Of a DNA stretch of 42,812 nt, positions 27,254 to 35,580 are shown one piece after another. Numbering within the stretch: the stretch's first letter is position 1; every line of letters begins with the position of its first letter. The stretch spans positions 1 to 42,812 of the forward strand of contig CADEEA010000026.1 of the NCBI GenBank assembly GCA_902826245.1, in the 5' to 3' direction. Under the pieces are notes generated by a model. The model was not told the DNA's origin. It was given only the letters and a program-made list of their open reading frames with translations, and searched no databases. A program made the position numbers and the translations under genes. The DNA is from an uncultured Alphaproteobacteria bacterium. Lineage in GTDB: Bacteria; Pseudomonadota; Alphaproteobacteria; Caulobacterales; Aquidulcibacteraceae.

Positions 27254-28441
27254 GTGAGCGGCGCCGGCGAATCATCGATCCAGAAGTCAAACGCCCAGCG
27301 TTTGACCTTGGTGATGGCGTTCCTGTTCAGCGCCTCGGGCGTGCTCATGGTGTTCCTGCCACGCTGGCTCGAGGAGGCGCATGGCTTGAATGGGGGCCAG
27401 ATTGGCGCGGTCCTCTCGGTCGCGCAGTTTGCGCGCCTGATCACGGGGCCGGTGATCGCTGCCTGGGCCGACAGCACACGCGATCGTACGGCGCCTCTGC
27501 GGATCGTGGCTGCCGCTGCGACAGTTACGTTTGCGGCGTTCTTTTTTCTCGCGCGCGATTTCTGGTCTCTATTATTTTTGGGGTTCCTTGCGCTTTCGCT
27601 GATGCAAGCTCTGACGCCGTTGGTTGAGGCTGGCGTTCTGCGCGCTACAGCACAAGGCAAATTCGGTTACGGCCTCGCGCGCGGCATTGGTTCGATCAGC
27701 TTCATCGTGGCGACGACACTTGGCGGGGCGCTGGTGTCGCGGTTTGGACCTGGCGCTGTAATCGTCTGGACGCTCGCGGCGCTGGCGATGGCGGGGGCCT
27801 CAGCGTGGTTCGGATTGACGCGGGAGGTTGCTGCGAGTTCGACCAGAGCAACTGAAGATAGCGCGGGTGCTGTCGCTGCTATGCTTCGGCAACGTGGTTT
27901 CCTGGTGTTAATCGTATCGTGCGGGCTGATCCAAAGCGCGCACGCGTTTTATTACGGGTTCTCTACTCTTGTTTGGCGCGCGCAGGGCATTGACGATGCA
28001 GAAGCTGGCATATTGTGGGGTTTTGGCGTCGCTGTTGAAGTCGTGTTTCTGCTCTGCCTGACGCCGATTGAGCGCCATATTTCGCCGCGGACCCTGATCC
28101 TGGCGGGCGCTGCGGGCGGGGCGCTGCGTTGGTTAATCATGGGTTTCGCACCGGTCGGGTTCGCGCTGTGGCCCTTGCAGGCATTGCACATGCTTTCATT
28201 TGCCGCCACGCACGTGGGCGCCATGCGGTTGCTCTATCGCGCCGCGCCAGAGCGAGCGGCGATGGCGCAGACATTGTACGCAGGGCTCTCGGGTGGGCTG
28301 TTCATGGGGGCGGCAAGCCAAATCTCAGGCATCCTGTACGATTGGAGCGGCGCGCAGGGTTATTGGTTGATGGCCGCGCTTGCGGTTTCAGGCGGCGCAT
28401 TGGCGCTGCGGCTCGCGTCCGAGACGTCAAGTTCCGCTTAA
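27254..28441 (+). CDS. MFS transporter (HcaT/LacY-like group)
   Basis: A 12-helix major facilitator protein of about 395 residues. The N-terminal half starts with LVMAFLFSASGVLMVFLPRW and has GPVIAAWADSTRDRTAP (the MFS motif A region); the C-terminal half starts with RGFLVLIVSCGLIQSAHAFY. The pattern FYYGFSTLVWRAQGI and LRWLIMGFAP resembles the MFS_1_like group that includes 3-phenylpropionate transporter HcaT and nucleoside/oligosaccharide symporters. The substrate is not predictable. The start is uncertain: GTG 27254 or GTG 27239; no ATG lies before the first helix. Confidence 0.87.
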   Translation: MSGAGESSIQKSNAQRLTLVMAFLFSASGVLMVFLPRWLEEAHGLNGGQIGAVLSVAQFARLITGPVIAAWADSTRDRTAPLRIVAAAATVTFAAFFFLARDFWSLLFLGFLALSLMQALTPLVEAGVLRATAQGKFGYGLARGIGSISFIVATTLGGALVSRFGPGAVIVWTLAALAMAGASAWFGLTREVAASSTRATEDSAGAVAAMLRQRGFLVLIVSCGLIQSAHAFYYGFSTLVWRAQGIDDAEAGILWGFGVAVEVVFLLCLTPIERHISPRTLILAGAAGGALRWLIMGFAPVGFALWPLQALHMLSFAATHVGAMRLLYRAAPERAAMAQTLYAGLSGGLFMGAASQISGILYDWSGAQGYWLMAALAVSGGALALRLASETSSSA

Positions 28442-28568
28442 GAATTTCCCCTGTCGGGCGAACACGCGGCGGGAGCCAACCGCATCTTTGCCTAATCTTT
28501 TCTGTTAGGAGTTATAGGTTTGCGGCGTACGCGGCTCAGCGCCACTGCGTTAAGGAGCGATTGACCAT

Positions 28569-29690
28569 ATGGCCCGTTCGGCGGCCTTCGAGTTGAGCCA
28601 GGACGGCGGCACATCGGTGCTGGCTTTGGCCGGCGATTGGACGATTGACACCATCGCCGAACTCGAACCCGCGCTGCGTTCGCTCTCCCCGTTGCCGGGA
28701 GCAGAACTCGATGTCAGCGCGCTTGGGCGCTTCGACGTGGCGGGCGCCTATGTAGTTGTACGGACCTTGGGCGAACCACGCGGCGCACCGCCGATCGCCG
28801 TGCGCGGAGATCACGTCAACGCGCGGCGTCTCCTGCAAGTGGTCCTCAGCGCCGCGGCCGCACCAGCGGAGCCGCCAGAGCGTCCGCGGGGGCTGCTCGG
28901 AGTATTGCAACAGACTGGCCGCGCAGCGGCAGATATCAGCCAAGAGATTTTGGAGACGGTGTCTTTTCTTGGGGAGACGCTCGCGACGCTGGGCCAGCTC
29001 CTCATGCGGCCGCGGCGATTGCGTTGGGTGTCCATCGTCCACGTGATGGAGCAGGCGGGCCTCAACGCGCTGCCGATCGTGACATTGTTGTCGTTCTTTA
29101 TCGGCCTCGTGGTCGCTTACCTCGGCGCGCGAATTCTGGGCGATTTCGGCGCCTCGGTATTCACCGTGGAATTAGTAGCGTTCTCAATGTTGCGCGAGTT
29201 CGCTGTGGTGATCACCGCGGTTCTGCTGGCGGGGCGCACCAATAGTGCCTTCACCGCTGAAATTGGCGCGATGAAGATGCGCCAGGAAATCGATGCGATG
29301 CGGGTGATGGGTATCGCGCCGATGGAGGCTCTAGTCGCCCCGCGCGTGATTGCCATGGTGGTGATGGCGCCGCTCTTGACGCTTGCCGCGATGTTGGCCG
29401 GCATTGCCGGCGGCCTGCTCGTAACCTGGGCCAGCCTCGGCGTGAGCCCGACCATGTTCTTCACCCGCATCTCCGACGCCGTGCCGGAACAGCATTTCTG
29501 GGTCGGCATGGTGAAGGCGCCGGTTTTTGCGCTGACGCTAGCGATCATTGGCTGCAAACAGGGCTTGTCTGTGGGCGGCGATGTGGGTTCGCTCGGGAAA
29601 CGGGTCACGTCTTCGGTGGTGCAGTCGATCTTCATGGTGATCCTGCTCGACGCCTTGTTTGCACTTTGGTTCCTGGAGATGGATTGGTGA
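28569..29690 (+). CDS. MlaE-type ABC permease with N-terminal STAS domain
   Basis: A 373-residue fusion of two Mla components. Residues about 1-95 form a STAS domain (LALAGDWTIDTIAEL, ALGRFDVAGAYVVVRTLGEP), which in E. coli is the separate protein MlaB. Residues about 140-373 are the MlaE permease: VMEQAGLNALPIVTLLSFFI, REFAVVITAVLLAGRTNSAF, the conserved EIGAMKMRQEIDAMRVMGI loop and VAPRVIAMVVMAPLLT. Mla-type systems move phospholipids between outer and inner membranes. It starts at ATG 28569 with AAGGAG 12 nt upstream and overlaps the ATPase gene (GTGA). The gene could be called mlaE. Confidence 0.93.
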   Translation: MARSAAFELSQDGGTSVLALAGDWTIDTIAELEPALRSLSPLPGAELDVSALGRFDVAGAYVVVRTLGEPRGAPPIAVRGDHVNARRLLQVVLSAAAAPAEPPERPRGLLGVLQQTGRAAADISQEILETVSFLGETLATLGQLLMRPRRLRWVSIVHVMEQAGLNALPIVTLLSFFIGLVVAYLGARILGDFGASVFTVELVAFSMLREFAVVITAVLLAGRTNSAFTAEIGAMKMRQEIDAMRVMGIAPMEALVAPRVIAMVVMAPLLTLAAMLAGIAGGLLVTWASLGVSPTMFFTRISDAVPEQHFWVGMVKAPVFALTLAIIGCKQGLSVGGDVGSLGKRVTSSVVQSIFMVILLDALFALWFLEMDW

Positions 29691-30448
29691 GCGCCGATAT
29701 CGCCATCCGCGTGCGCGGGCTCGCAACGCGCTTCGGCGCGCAGATCGTGCACGATGGGCTCGATCTCGACGTGAGGCGCGGCGAGATACTCGGCGTCGTG
29801 GGGCCCTCGGGGAGCGGCAAGTCAGTCCTGCTGCGAGAGATTGTCGGTCTTGATCGCGCGAGCGCCGGTTCGATCGATTATCCCGCATTCAGCGGACGTG
29901 AACCGCGCCTGGGCGTCATGTTCCAGGACGGGGCGTTGTTCTCCAATCTGACCGTGCTGGAGAATGTCGAAGCGCCGTTGCGGGAGCATACGCATTTGAC
30001 GCCCGCGCTGCGCGGCGAGATCGCGGCGCTAAAATTGTCGATGGCCGGTCTGAAGCCCGATTCACACCACAAGAAGCCCGCGCAAATCTCCGGAGGCATG
30101 CGCAAACGCGCCGCCGTCGCGCGTGCGATCGCGCTCGATCCCGAGCTCCTATTTCTGGACGAGCCAACCGCCGGCCTCGATCCGATCGCAGCTGAGCAGT
30201 TCGATCGCATGGTGCTCGAACTAGCGAAAGCGCTGGGGTTGACCGTGTTCCTGGTCACCCATGATCTCGACACGCTCTACGCGGTGTGTGATCGCGTCGC
30301 CGTACTCTATGGCGGCAAGGTTGCGGCCATAGGCGCGCTTGACGAAGTCGCTGCGAGCGCCAGCGGCTGGGTCAAAGAATATTTCTGCGGACCGCGAGGT
30401 CGGGCCGCGCATCGGAACACCGCTGCAGGGGTGGGTCATGGAAACTAG
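29687..30448 (+). CDS. MlaF-type ABC transporter ATP-binding protein
   Basis: A 253-residue ATPase that powers the lipid transporter. The Walker A motif is GPSGSGKSVL near residue 40, the Q-loop MFQDGALFSNLTVLENV, the signature ISGGMRKRAAVARAIA (SGGM is characteristic of the Mla/MCE-associated ATPases), Walker B ELLFLDEPTAGLDPI and the H-loop VTHDLD. The GTG start at 29687 overlaps the permease stop; the C terminus overlaps the MCE gene by 11 nt. Gene symbol mlaF would be appropriate by homology. Confidence 0.95.
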   Translation: MSADIAIRVRGLATRFGAQIVHDGLDLDVRRGEILGVVGPSGSGKSVLLREIVGLDRASAGSIDYPAFSGREPRLGVMFQDGALFSNLTVLENVEAPLREHTHLTPALRGEIAALKLSMAGLKPDSHHKKPAQISGGMRKRAAVARAIALDPELLFLDEPTAGLDPIAAEQFDRMVLELAKALGLTVFLVTHDLDTLYAVCDRVAVLYGGKVAAIGALDEVAASASGWVKEYFCGPRGRAAHRNTAAGVGHGN

Positions 30449-31307
30449 AGCCAATTACATTCTCATCGGCGCTGCGACCTTGATCGGCGCGGCGGCCTTC
30501 ATGCTGTTTGCGATGTGGCTGGCCAATTCCGACTATCGCGGCGGGTTCACCGAGTATGAGGTCGTGTTCGCCGATCCCGTGCGCGGCCTGACCGACGGCG
30601 GCGAAGTGCGCTACAACGGCATCAAGGTCGGCGAAGTGCGCGCATTGCGCATCGACGCGGAAAACACGCGCCGCGTTATTGCACGCATCCGCGTTGCATC
30701 GGTCGTGCCGGTGAAACAAGACAGCGAAGCGCGCTTGGAGCCGGTGGGCCTTACCGGGGTGTCGTTGATCCAGCTCACGCCAGGTTCGGAAGAGGCTGAA
30801 CCGGCGCGATCGGAGGTTTTTGGTCAGCCCCCGCGCATTACAGGCCACGGCAGTCAAATTGACGAGTTGTTCGACCAGAGCGAAGATATCGTGATGGAAG
30901 CAAGCATGGCGCTTGGGGCCGTGCAGCGTCTGCTGACGGAAGAGAACGTGGCGCGCGTGAGCCAAATTCTCGAAAATCTTGACACGATAAGTAGGCGCTT
31001 GGCGGACAGAGATTCCGTCATCTCGCGTTCGGCGGAAACCGCGACAGCGTTAGGCGTCGCTGCGACGGACGTGAGTGCGCTAGCGCGCAAGACGCAGGAA
31101 GATCTCGCCGAACTGGATCAGATCATGCGCGACATGCGCGCCGCCGCCGCGACCGCCAATAGCGAAACCTTGCCGAATATTGGCGCCGCGGCGGAGGAAA
31201 TTCGCCGCGCCGCCCTGGCGATCGGCCGCGTCGCCAACAATCTCGAGGAAAATCCCTCCGTGCTCACGCCGCGCTCGCCGCGGCCAACCTTGGAGTTGCC
31301 GCAATGA
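30438..31307 (+). CDS. MlaD-type MCE family protein
   Basis: The periplasmic lipid-binding subunit, 289 residues. One N-terminal membrane helix (YILIGAATLIGAAAFMLFA) anchors it; the MCE domain follows (about 38-115: YEVVFADPVRGLTDGGEVRY, NGIKVGEVRALRI, PVGLTGVSLIQLTPG). The rest is a long helical region with heptad-like pattern and a proline-rich end. MCE proteins form hexameric rings that shuttle phospholipids. ATG 30438 begins inside the ATPase gene; the stop overlaps the lipoprotein gene (ATGA). Confidence 0.93.
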   Translation: METRANYILIGAATLIGAAAFMLFAMWLANSDYRGGFTEYEVVFADPVRGLTDGGEVRYNGIKVGEVRALRIDAENTRRVIARIRVASVVPVKQDSEARLEPVGLTGVSLIQLTPGSEEAEPARSEVFGQPPRITGHGSQIDELFDQSEDIVMEASMALGAVQRLLTEENVARVSQILENLDTISRRLADRDSVISRSAETATALGVAATDVSALARKTQEDLAELDQIMRDMRAAAATANSETLPNIGAAAEEIRRAALAIGRVANNLEENPSVLTPRSPRPTLELPQ

Positions 31308-31915
31308 GGTCCGCCGTCGCTTTCGCTCCGCTGCTGCTGCTTGGCGGATGCATAACGCTGCTGCCGCCCCCGCCCCCGCCGCCTGCGATTTTCGTGCTCG
31401 AAGGCGAGAGCGCAGCGTCGCAACAAGGGGCGACCGTAAATGCGGTGCTCGGCGTCGCCGCGCCCACGGGCGAGCGAAGCTTGCTCGGCTCGGACCTGAT
31501 CTGGCGCAGCGGCGACAACTTGCAGGTGCTTGGACAAGCGCAATGGTCGGCTCGCGCTGAGGCCGCGCTTCAATCGATGTTGATCGAAACCTTGACGCAG
31601 CAGGATCGCTTCCGCGCCGTGGTGCGTACGGGCGAGGCGCACGGAGATTACGAGCTGCGCTGGGAGGTATTGGACTTCGAGGTGCGGGAAGGGGACATGA
31701 CGGCGCACTTCCGGGCCGATGTCATGTTGGTGGCGTTGCCGGATCGCACTGTTGTAGATCAGCAAGTCGTGAGCGGGGAGTGGCCGGTCAGCCAACGCAC
31801 CGCGACCGCAGCGGCCCAAGCGCTTGCGCGCGCCGCCCGTCAGGGCAGCGCGCGCATCGGCGAATTCGCCGCTAGCAGCGCGGCTCAGGATAACGCGGCG
31901 TCGATCAGCAGGTAG
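31304..31915 (+). CDS. ABC-type transport auxiliary lipoprotein (LPS-assembly/PqiC-like component)
   Basis: A 203-residue lipoprotein: signal peptide with lipobox LLLGGC (Cys near residue 16), then seven consecutive prolines. The mature domain matches the ABC_trans_aux family (VLGVAAPTGERSLLGSDLIWR, DNLQVLGQAQWSARAEAALQ, YELRWEVLDFEV, VVSGEWPVSQRTATAAAQAL), which accompanies MCE transporters as a periplasmic or outer-membrane partner. It closes the four-gene Mla-type operon. Its last 31 bases overlap tail to tail with the coiled-coil gene on the other strand. Confidence 0.88.
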   Translation: MRSAVAFAPLLLLGGCITLLPPPPPPPAIFVLEGESAASQQGATVNAVLGVAAPTGERSLLGSDLIWRSGDNLQVLGQAQWSARAEAALQSMLIETLTQQDRFRAVVRTGEAHGDYELRWEVLDFEVREGDMTAHFRADVMLVALPDRTVVDQQVVSGEWPVSQRTATAAAQALARAARQGSARIGEFAASSAAQDNAASISR

Positions 31916-33681
31916 GCGCGAACCAGTTCGGAGCTTTCGCCTTTGCGCTCGCTCTTGGCGAGATCGGGGCGGGCGCGAAACTGCATGGCGAGTTGTTGCG
32001 CTTCGCTGTTGCGCTTGACGTGACGCGCGAGACGGTTGACGGCGCTGGGTGCTGCGTCGACCACGGCGCGGCGGCGCGCGGCGGCGCCATGACGCGAACT
32101 CTGGGCAATACGCTCGAGGTCGCGGGCAGCGAGCACGGCGTCGAGATCGATTCCGGCATCGGCGACCAGGTCGATCGCGTCGTGCTTCAACGCTGCGTCG
32201 TTATCGTTGGAGTCGAATTCCACCAGATTGAAGGCATGGCTTTCATTGGCGGGTTTAGGCGCTCCGCGGGTCGGCGTCAGCGGCAGAAAATTGTTCCAGG
32301 CGTTGAAGCCCTTGAAGGCGCGAGGGGCTTCGACTTCACGGGTCTGGTTGCCACGCGGTTGCGACCAGCGCGAAGCGGCGGCGTTCGCGGCCGCTTGTAA
32401 ACTGCCAACTCGTTCAGCAGTCGATTCATTTGCGACAGCGACCTGCTCAACCGGGCGTTCCGCCTTAACCGGAGGCGCAGCTCTCTTCACGGCGGCAGTG
32501 GCCGCCAGAGCCGACAAGCGCTTCTCGATCGACGAGGCGTGGCGATCGGCGGCAGCTTGGCTTTGCTCTGAAGCGTCGCGCGCAGCGTGAGCGGCGGCCG
32601 AGAGCTTGGCTAGAGTTTCAGCAGCGGCGTCGTGAAGCGCGACGGTCTCTTCGCGCACGATTTGGGCTGCGCGTTTTGCTTCCGTGAGCGCGGTGCGCGT
32701 GGTTTCGCGGACCGCGTGCGCGGTTTCAGCGGCGGCGGCCACGGCGTGTTCGGCCGATTGGCGCGCGGCGTCGGTCAAGCGTGTGGCCTCGCTGAGGCCG
32801 TCGAGCATGCCGGCGACCTTGCCGTTGAGCGCCGAGGCTGCGGCGTTGGCGTCGCCCGCGGCGTGTTTGAAGGCGCTGGTGTGCGAACTCAGCGTGGTCG
32901 CCGAAGCGGCGAAGGCCGCAAGATGGCGTTCCAGCGCGTTTTCCGCTGCGCCCATCTCGGTGTTCACCAATTTCGAGGCTTCGCGCATCAGCCGCACCTG
33001 GCGGCCAACCGAATGGGTGATCACCTCGGATTCGTTGCGCAGCTCGTTGTTCAATTCGCGCATAGAATCGCGCTCACGCTGCAGCGTTTGCGCCATGGCC
33101 TCGCCACCCTCGCGCGAGGCGGCGACGGCTTCGTTGAACAGGGTCGCGTTGCGTTGGGCGCTGTTCTCGAGCTCGCCGAGGCGGGCCATTGCAGCGGCGA
33201 CGGCATCGTTCAGGGACTCGATTTCGTTCTTAACCGTCTCGGAGAGCCGGCGCGCGCCGGCTTCGCCTGCTTCAGTGGCCAAAGTAGGCATTTGCGCTAG
33301 CCTGGTTAGTTCGGCGGCCAGCCGACGCGCCTTGAGCGCTTCGCCGGCAGCAGATGCCGAGACCCAGAACAGCAACGCTGGACCGCATGCGAGCGCGATC
33401 AGCCCCGCCTGCATCGCCGGGTCCATGGAGAGCACGGCGTCTATGCCAAAATAGGACAATGGCGCGCCCACTGCGGCGCCGATCCAAGTGAATGCGGCGA
33501 GACCTCCGGCAAAGGCCGCCCAGGAGAAGCCCCCCTTCACTGGCGTTGGCGCAACAGCACGAGGACGGTCCTCTTGTGCTTCGAGCTCTTGGGTTTCGCT
33601 CGTGGTCTGCGTTTCCAGTTCGCCGAACATCTCGAATGAATCGCGCGCCTCGCGCTCTTCTTCATCCAGTTGATAATACAT
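31885..33681 (-). CDS. TipN-like membrane-anchored coiled-coil protein
   Basis: A 598-residue protein with an acidic, Glu-rich N terminus, two membrane helices (about 52-76 and 90-111) and a long Ala-rich coiled coil from about 115 to 400 (DAVAAAMARLGELENSAQRN, SMRELNNELRNESEVI). The tail after 440 is non-coiled, with FKGFNAWNNFLPLTP and the end SSELVRAYLLIDAALS. The architecture and C-terminal signature resemble alphaproteobacterial TipN, a new-pole landmark that positions flagellum and partition machinery in Caulobacter; it is shorter than Caulobacter TipN. The similarity is judged by eye, so another membrane coiled-coil family is possible. Its end overlaps the Mla lipoprotein gene. Confidence 0.62.
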   Translation of the reverse strand: MYYQLDEEEREARDSFEMFGELETQTTSETQELEAQEDRPRAVAPTPVKGGFSWAAFAGGLAAFTWIGAAVGAPLSYFGIDAVLSMDPAMQAGLIALACGPALLFWVSASAAGEALKARRLAAELTRLAQMPTLATEAGEAGARRLSETVKNEIESLNDAVAAAMARLGELENSAQRNATLFNEAVAASREGGEAMAQTLQRERDSMRELNNELRNESEVITHSVGRQVRLMREASKLVNTEMGAAENALERHLAAFAASATTLSSHTSAFKHAAGDANAAASALNGKVAGMLDGLSEATRLTDAARQSAEHAVAAAAETAHAVRETTRTALTEAKRAAQIVREETVALHDAAAETLAKLSAAAHAARDASEQSQAAADRHASSIEKRLSALAATAAVKRAAPPVKAERPVEQVAVANESTAERVGSLQAAANAAASRWSQPRGNQTREVEAPRAFKGFNAWNNFLPLTPTRGAPKPANESHAFNLVEFDSNDNDAALKHDAIDLVADAGIDLDAVLAARDLERIAQSSRHGAAARRRAVVDAAPSAVNRLARHVKRNSEAQQLAMQFRARPDLAKSERKGESSELVRAYLLIDAALS

Positions 33682-33803
33682 TGCGCAGAACTCCCGTCGC
33701 CGCGGGACCTGGGTAGGCGGCGTTAACGGGACGAGGCTGCAACGGGCGTGCCAGAAAGGGGAAAAGTCTCAACTCGCCTCGCCGAAAGGCCGCGGCTTCA
33801 CGG

Positions 33804-34346
33804 TTAACCCGCAGGCGTAAGCGGCTTGTCCAACACGACAAACGAAAGCGCACGTGTTTTCGGCAAACCGAAGCGTGGATCGTCGAGCGGGAAGGGCTCT
33901 TCGCGCCCGGTGAGTATGTAGCCGCGGCGCAGGTACCAAGCGATCAGCTCGGTCCGGCTCTTGATGACCGTCATCTCTATGCAGTCGGCGCCGAACTCGC
34001 GCGCGCGCCGCTCCACTTCGTTAACCAGCGCGCCGCCGATGCCGCCGCCCTGCAGATCGGGGTCGACCGCAAGCATGCCGAGATACGCAATCCTGCGTCC
34101 GTCGCGTTCGCCCCTGTCGGCCAACATCACGCAACCGAGCAAGGCGTCGGCGCGTTCCGCCAATATGAGGCATTGGTTCGGATTCTCGAGGATCTCCGTC
34201 AAAGCTTGCGCATCGGTGCGCTGCCCGCCCAGGAGGTCGGCCTCGTGCGTCCAACCCCGCGTCGCGCTTTCGCCACGAAACGCCTTTTCGACCAGCGCCA
34301 GCAGCGCTGCGATGTCGGCGGTGACGGCGGCGCGAAAGCTGAGCAC
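33804..34346 (-). CDS. GNAT family N-acetyltransferase
   Basis: A 180-residue GNAT enzyme: FRAAVTADIAALLALVEKAF at the start, AYLGMLAVDPDLQGGGIGGA with the acetyl-CoA loop (QGGGIG), then ELIAWYLRRGYILTGREEPF at the end. The GGGIG loop and the WYxRRGY motif are canonical. The acceptor is unknown. It is 2 bp downstream of the TIR-like gene on the same strand and probably in one transcript with it. Confidence 0.88.
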   Translation of the reverse strand: MLSFRAAVTADIAALLALVEKAFRGESATRGWTHEADLLGGQRTDAQALTEILENPNQCLILAERADALLGCVMLADRGERDGRRIAYLGMLAVDPDLQGGGIGGALVNEVERRAREFGADCIEMTVIKSRTELIAWYLRRGYILTGREEPFPLDDPRFGLPKTRALSFVVLDKPLTPAG

Positions 34347-34348
34347 GA

Positions 34349-35380
34349 TTAACTCGGCGGCGCAGCGGCCGGGTCTGCAGGCGGTTGCGTTTCGTCAAGC
34401 GACGGGGGCTCGCCAAGCACTGGCTCGTCCCCCGGCGCAGCGATCTCGGCCTCCGTGACGATCGGTTCACTCTGCGGTTCCGGCTGCTGTGTTTCAATCT
34501 CTGCCGCAGCCCGTTGCAGCTCAGCAATGCGCCTGCGCGCGGCGGCGGCGTGTTGGCTTTGAGGAAACTCACTTAGAAAGGCTTCGAGTTCAACGATGTT
34601 AGCGTCGCTTGCGGCTTCGAAGCTGCGCTCCTCCAATTCACTCAACGCCTGCTGCGCGCGCTCGGCCAGGGCGCCCGAGCCGTCGTTTACTAACGCGCGC
34701 AGTGCGGCGGCATCGTTGGGATCAAGTTCGTCGAGCGGCGAGGCAGCCTCTCCCACGGGCGCGTTGGACTGGCTCCAGAAATAAAAACCGCCGCCTGCGC
34801 CGCCGAGAGCGGCAATCGCCAGCCCGGCCATGATCAATCTCGAGCCACGCTTTGGGACCTCAGTGCGATCAGAAGCGGTCTGCGTCGCGGGTTGCGGCGG
34901 CGCGGTTTCGCGTTCACGCACTGGGTTTGGCGCGCCTGCTGCTTCTGCGGCAAGTCCCGGAGAGAAAAAGCCGGATTCGGGTTGCGGCGCCGGCGGCGGG
35001 GCCGGGGCAACGCCGGCGGCGTCGGCGACGAATTTGGCCAATTGCCGCCAGCCGGCGAAGTCCTCCTCGCCGCGCCATCCGGTCAGATTGACGCCCCGGT
35101 CCTGGTGAAATTGTGCGGGTGCAGCCGCGTTCTGCATGACAGCGTGCAGCACCGGGCCGGCTTGGCGAGCATAGGCCACGTCTTCGATCAGGTCCGCTCG
35201 ATCCACCGATCGCGGCGACCAAAGCGCGATCGCCAAAGCGGCCGATTCGAGCGCCTGGCGCGTTTCCTCCCCGGCCGGTTTCTCTAAAGTCACATCGAGT
35301 TCGTCGCGGCGGAGCTTCTCGGCCAGGGCCCGGGCCGGCAGGGTGTCTTCCAGAGCGTGGATGATCACCACCTGAGCCAT
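34349..35380 (-). CDS. TIR-like domain membrane protein
   Basis: A 343-residue protein. Residues about 1-122 look like a TIR-type domain: VVIIHALEDTLPARALAEKL (flavodoxin-like first unit), ALAIALWSPRSVDRADLIED with the LWSxxSV strand typical of bacterial TIRs, and NLTGWRGEEDFAGWRQLAKF at the end. Acidic residues ED at 66-67 are near the position of the NADase glutamate, but alignment by eye does not decide which, if either, is catalytic. A Pro-rich linker leads to one membrane helix (about 181-202), then a helical segment (ELEAFLSEFPQSQHAAAARR, TPR-like) and an acidic Pro/Glu tail. No signal peptide: TIR inside, tail outside. Confidence 0.7.
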   Translation of the reverse strand: MAQVVIIHALEDTLPARALAEKLRRDELDVTLEKPAGEETRQALESAALAIALWSPRSVDRADLIEDVAYARQAGPVLHAVMQNAAAPAQFHQDRGVNLTGWRGEEDFAGWRQLAKFVADAAGVAPAPPPAPQPESGFFSPGLAAEAAGAPNPVRERETAPPQPATQTASDRTEVPKRGSRLIMAGLAIAALGGAGGGFYFWSQSNAPVGEAASPLDELDPNDAAALRALVNDGSGALAERAQQALSELEERSFEAASDANIVELEAFLSEFPQSQHAAAARRRIAELQRAAAEIETQQPEPQSEPIVTEAEIAAPGDEPVLGEPPSLDETQPPADPAAAPPS

Positions 35381-35580
35381 GAAAATTCCTCACTGAACTC
35401 AATGACTAGGACGCCGGCCCCTAGATCGCGGCGCCGCGTTCGCGGGAATCTGCCCGCGCCCTTATGATGCCCCGGTTTACGGCTGCTTGGGAAGTCCGAC
35501 GCCCAGCTTCGCCCTGACGTGCGGCGCGAATCTGCCACACGGTATGCACGCAGCCGGCGCTCTGCTAGGGGAGGCCGCTC

